In this document: positions 14,416 through 16,898 of the stretch, piece by piece | Position numbering within the stretch: the first letter of the stretch is position 1 | Layout of the letters: the number at the start of each line of letters is the position of its first letter | Source: Methanomassiliicoccaceae archaeon | Lineage (GTDB): Archaea > Thermoplasmatota > Thermoplasmata > Methanomassiliicoccales > Methanomethylophilaceae | Reading direction: 5' to 3' | DNA: 16,898 nucleotides | Assembly: GCA_031254685.1 (NCBI GenBank) | Contig: JAIRTZ010000139.1 | Span: forward strand, 1 to 16,898 | Notes under the pieces: generated by a model | What the model was told of the DNA's origin: nothing | The model's database searches: none | Seen by the model: only the letters and a program-made list of their open reading frames with translations | Program-made: the position numbers and the translations under genes

Positions 14416-15810
14416 ATGATTTCCGCATTGGACTCCAAGATCCTGGACAGGAACTGCGAGGCGCTGGGCATATCCATTGATACGTTAATGGGCCACGCGG
14501 GCGAGGCACTTTACAATGTACTTATAAAAGAATTCGAAAAAAAGAAGATAATTATCGTTTGCGGCACCGGCAATAACGGAGGGGACGGCCTCGCGTGCGC
14601 GAAGCATTTCGGCAAGAAGGCCACGGTGGCGATGCTGCTGCCTCCCGACATGATAAAGAAGGAGCCCGCAAGACGCCGCTTCGAGGCGCTTGACAGGAAG
14701 GCCGTGATGTTCTCGGATGTTTATCTGGACCAGTACGACGTTGTCGTGGACTGCGTCCTGGGCGTCGGCGCAAGGGCGCCGCTGGATGCCGTTCATAAAG
14801 ATTACATAAAGCAGCTGAAGGATTTCAAGGGAAAGATCGTATCGGCCGACGTTCCCACCGGACTCGGTATGAAAACTGCGGTCGTTCCCGACATAACGGT
14901 CACGTTCCATGATGTGAAGGAAGGAATGACCAAAGAGAACAGCGGACGGATAATCGTCGCCGACATAGGGATACCGGAGGAGGCCGCGCATGTCATGGGC
15001 CCGGGGGATATGCTGCTCTACCCTCTGCCCAAGGATGATTCGCACAAGGGCGAGAACGGACGTCTGCTGGTCATCGGCGGCGGACCGTACATCGGTGCGC
15101 CGGCGATGGCCGCCATGGCCTCGCTCAGAGCCGGCATCGACATTGTGCACATAGCGACGCCGAGACGCAGTTTCATACCTATCGCGAGCATGACACCGAA
15201 CTTCATAATGCATGAGCTGTCCGAGGATGCCCTCTGCGAGAATGATGTGAAAAAGCTTCTGGACATCTCGAGGCACATGGATGCCGTCCTCATCGGCCCC
15301 GGTCTCGGGACCGCGGAAGGGACGATGGCGGCAGTGCGCGAATTCGTGCTCAGGTGCGGTAAACCGTTAGTGATCGATGCCGACGGGATAACCGCGGTGT
15401 CGACGATGTCCGTGATGCCTTCGAACACGATAATAACGCCTCACAGGAAAGAGTTTGAGAAGTTCTCCGGCTTTGTGGCGAACAGCTGCGACCTCATGGA
15501 AGTTTCGAAGAAAAGGAACGTTACGATGCTGCTGAAGGGCGTGAGCGACGTCATCGTGCACAACGACGTGAAGAGGACGAACCGTTCGGGCAACGCGGCG
15601 ATGACCGTCGGAGGCACCGGGGATGTCCTTTCGGGGATCGTCGCCGGCCTTCTGTCGAAACATATGCACACGTTCGGGGCGGCGTGCCTCGGGGCGTACA
15701 TCTGCGGCAGGGCCGGGGACAGGGCGTTCGATGAGTTCTCGTACGGACTGACCGCGACGGACGTCATCGAGATGATACCGAAGGTCCTGAAGGACCATCT
15801 CAAAGGATGA
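14416..15810 (+). CDS. nnr: Bifunctional NAD(P)H-hydrate epimerase / ADP- or ATP-dependent NAD(P)H-hydrate dehydratase
   Basis: 464 residues. The NnrE (YjeF-N) half covers ~1-205 with VCGTGNNGGDGLACA (47-61), VVVDCVLGVGARAPL and SADVPTGLG. The NnrD (carbohydrate-kinase-like) half covers ~206-464 with LLVIGGGPYIGAPAMAAMAS, IGPGLG, VIDADGI, ITPHRKEFEKF and the catalytic GGTGDVLSGIVAGLL (D403). Together they repair damaged hydrated NADH and NADPH: the epimerase interconverts the R and S forms and the dehydratase restores the cofactor. All key motifs look intact and the length suits the fusion. It sits four bases before the next gene, so the two are probably co-transcribed. Confidence 0.95.
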   Translation: MISALDSKILDRNCEALGISIDTLMGHAGEALYNVLIKEFEKKKIIIVCGTGNNGGDGLACAKHFGKKATVAMLLPPDMIKKEPARRRFEALDRKAVMFSDVYLDQYDVVVDCVLGVGARAPLDAVHKDYIKQLKDFKGKIVSADVPTGLGMKTAVVPDITVTFHDVKEGMTKENSGRIIVADIGIPEEAAHVMGPGDMLLYPLPKDDSHKGENGRLLVIGGGPYIGAPAMAAMASLRAGIDIVHIATPRRSFIPIASMTPNFIMHELSEDALCENDVKKLLDISRHMDAVLIGPGLGTAEGTMAAVREFVLRCGKPLVIDADGITAVSTMSVMPSNTIITPHRKEFEKFSGFVANSCDLMEVSKKRNVTMLLKGVSDVIVHNDVKRTNRSGNAAMTVGGTGDVLSGIVAGLLSKHMHTFGAACLGAYICGRAGDRAFDEFSYGLTATDVIEMIPKVLKDHLKG

Positions 15811-15814
15811 TCCC

Positions 15815-16576
15815 TTGGACATACAGCCGGTGCACGGTCATCCCGCGCTGCGCATCGGCAACGCCGTTGTGATATGCGACCTTCACATCGGCGTCGAGAG
15901 CAATCTCCTGAGCAAGGGTTTCCGCCTTCCGTCAAGGACGTCCGTTCTGCGCGACGACCTCCTGAGGATATCCGATGACGCCACGAGACTCGTGGTGCTC
16001 GGCGATGTGAAGGATTCCGTTCCCGGATCGACAAAACAGGAGTACGCCGATATCCCTGATTTTTTTAATACGATGCTGGAAAGGTTCGAGATCGTTGACG
16101 TCGTCACCGGGAATCACGATACGCAGATAGAGGATTTTTTACCTAAGCACGTGAACGTCCGTCCCGCTTCCGGGCTGAGGATCGATGACGTCGGCCTGGT
16201 GCACGGGCACACCTGGCCGTCCGCCGATGTGATGAGCGCAAGAACACTCATCATGGCCCACAACCACCCGACGGTGATGTTCAGGGACGGCGTCGGAAAG
16301 AGGACGACGGAACAATGCTGGTTCAGGACCGGGCTCACCGGCGCGAAGACCGAGTACAAAGAACTTCCGGACGAGGTGATCATGATGCCGTCGTTCAACC
16401 GCCTCCTGGGGGGTTCGCCCGTGAACGTAAGGAACGAGGGTTTTCTCGGACCGCTGATGAACTCCGGCATCGTGGATATCGATGAGGCGCGGATCTTCCT
16501 TCTGGACGGCGTCTGTCTCGGCAGACGGAAAAATCTGATGGTGGACGCCAGGGAAAGGTCCAGATACAAACAATGA
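15815..16576 (+). CDS. SbcD/Mre11-related archaeal metallophosphoesterase (COG1407-like)
   Basis: 253 residues from TTG 15815, four bases after the nnr stop. GGATGA at 15805-15810 can serve as SD and supports this start. The metal-binding motifs are complete: ICDLHIGVE (D22, H24), VLGDVKDS (D64), VTGNHD (N100, H101, D102), MAHNHP (H149, H151) and VHGHTW (H130, H132). The GNHD and LVHGHTWP arrangement is that of the archaeal COG1407 phosphoesterases, distantly related to the SbcD/Mre11 nucleases. A nucleic-acid or nucleotide substrate is possible but not shown. Coupling to NAD(P)HX repair may only reflect operon economy. Confidence 0.9.
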   Translation: MDIQPVHGHPALRIGNAVVICDLHIGVESNLLSKGFRLPSRTSVLRDDLLRISDDATRLVVLGDVKDSVPGSTKQEYADIPDFFNTMLERFEIVDVVTGNHDTQIEDFLPKHVNVRPASGLRIDDVGLVHGHTWPSADVMSARTLIMAHNHPTVMFRDGVGKRTTEQCWFRTGLTGAKTEYKELPDEVIMMPSFNRLLGGSPVNVRNEGFLGPLMNSGIVDIDEARIFLLDGVCLGRRKNLMVDARERSRYKQ

Positions 16577-16627
16577 TACAGATACTGATAATAAAATAAA
16601 TAATAATAGAGAGGGGTTTTGCCCCTC
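16577..16627 (-). terminator. Hairpin and U-rich terminator of the hydrogenase gene
   Basis: GAGGGG 16611-16616 pairs with CCCCTC 16622-16627 around a 5-nt loop. Read leftward on the minus strand it is followed by a long T-rich tract (complement of 16577-16610, rich in TTATT). It lies 10 bases past the stop of the minus-strand CDS. Confidence 0.65.
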
Positions 16628-16637
16628 CCGTTCAGTT

Positions 16638-16898
16638 TCAGTTGCGCTGGACCGTGTCGTAAACGGAGCCGTCGGAGTTGCGTATCGTGACCTTCAGCGG
16701 CATCTGCCCGGGCAGGCTGTGCGTGGCGCACGAATTGCACGGGTCGTATGCGCGGAACGCCATCTCGGCCATGTTCAGCAGTCCCGGCGAAACTTCGAAG
16801 TTCTTGATCAAAGCTTTTGCTACTTTCGCCACTGACATGTTCATCGGGCCGTTGTTGTTCGTTGTTCCGACGACCAGGTTGCATGCTGTTACGATTCC
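16638..16898 (-). CDS. mvhA: F420-non-reducing [NiFe]-hydrogenase large subunit, C-terminal part (N-terminus outside window)
   Basis: 86 codons of a minus-strand frame enter from the right edge. The reading GIVTACNLVVGTTNNNGPMN and the terminal motif DPCNSCATH (DPCxxCxxH, bases 16719-16745) are the nickel-site end of [NiFe]-hydrogenase large subunits. The 26 residues after the motif's His are the extension normally removed by a dedicated endopeptidase once nickel is inserted. In hydrogenotrophic and H2-dependent methylotrophic methanogens MvhADG works with HdrABC to split H2 and reduce ferredoxin and heterodisulfide by electron bifurcation. The Mvh assignment, rather than another group 3 enzyme, is likely but rests on the C-terminus alone. 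mvhD and mvhG should lie to the right. Confidence 0.85.
   Translation of the reverse strand, partial: GIVTACNLVVGTTNNNGPMNMSVAKVAKALIKNFEVSPGLLNMAEMAFRAYDPCNSCATHSLPGQMPLKVTIRNSDGSVYDTVQRN

Noticed and set aside
14485..15276. Minus-strand open frame of 263 codons opposite nnr
   Set aside because: It has no domain or start signals and lies antisense to a gene with all its catalytic motifs.

Overview
The window is archaeal and most probably comes from a gut-associated Methanomassiliicoccales methanogen (Methanomethylophilaceae-like). The basis is archaeal ribosomal protein S8e, SRP19, an archaeal NnrE-NnrD fusion, the C-terminus of an Mvh-type [NiFe]-hydrogenase large subunit, a DUF1638 protein, TATA-like boxes about 26 bp upstream of many genes (several apparently leaderless), tRNA genes with encoded CCA, and large adhesin-like secreted proteins. 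Ten of eleven visible stop codons are TGA, one is TAG and none is TAA. The lineage call is an inference from gene content, not a phylogeny.

Left third (1-8286, minus strand): two tandem paralogous giant secreted proteins. The downstream one (1-5201) runs off the left edge with at least 1733 codons. It has a signal peptide, three copies of a ~350-residue module (beta-helix-like part, chitobiase-C-terminal-like beta segment, FIVAR-like helical segment), a fourth helical segment, an apparently complete PHP-family metallo-phosphoesterase domain (CehA/McbA-like), and then 76-residue divergent InlB-B-like repeats that continue beyond the edge. The upstream one (5401-8286, 961 aa) has two such modules, three ~75-residue InlB-like repeats and an Asn/Gly/Ser tail encoded by 24-bp tandem repeats. 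It has no enzyme domain.

Middle (8287-13674): a 583-bp intergenic region carrying divergent promoters and an unexplained GC-rich stretch; a zinc-ribbon/TM2 membrane protein; a small two-helix membrane protein ending in the only TAG; tRNA-Val(UAC) and tRNA-Ser(GCU) in tandem; a leaderless DUF1638 gene; a COG2129-type metallophosphoesterase. Convergent to the last, and overlapping it by 11 bp, is an OLD-like AAA ATPase whose Toprim-like domain has lost a key acidic residue. The divergent spacer between that ATPase and rps8e holds two strong stem-loops flanked by a TATA-like box and a U-rich tract, a candidate small RNA.

Right (13675-16898): core housekeeping genes. rps8e-srp19 form a translation/secretion operon, followed by nnr (NAD(P)HX repair) with a closely coupled COG1407 phosphoesterase, and then, convergent, the end of mvhA with its own hairpin/U-tract terminator. 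The best candidate for something undescribed is the phosphoesterase built into a surface adhesin at 1-5201, together with its enzyme-less paralogue.
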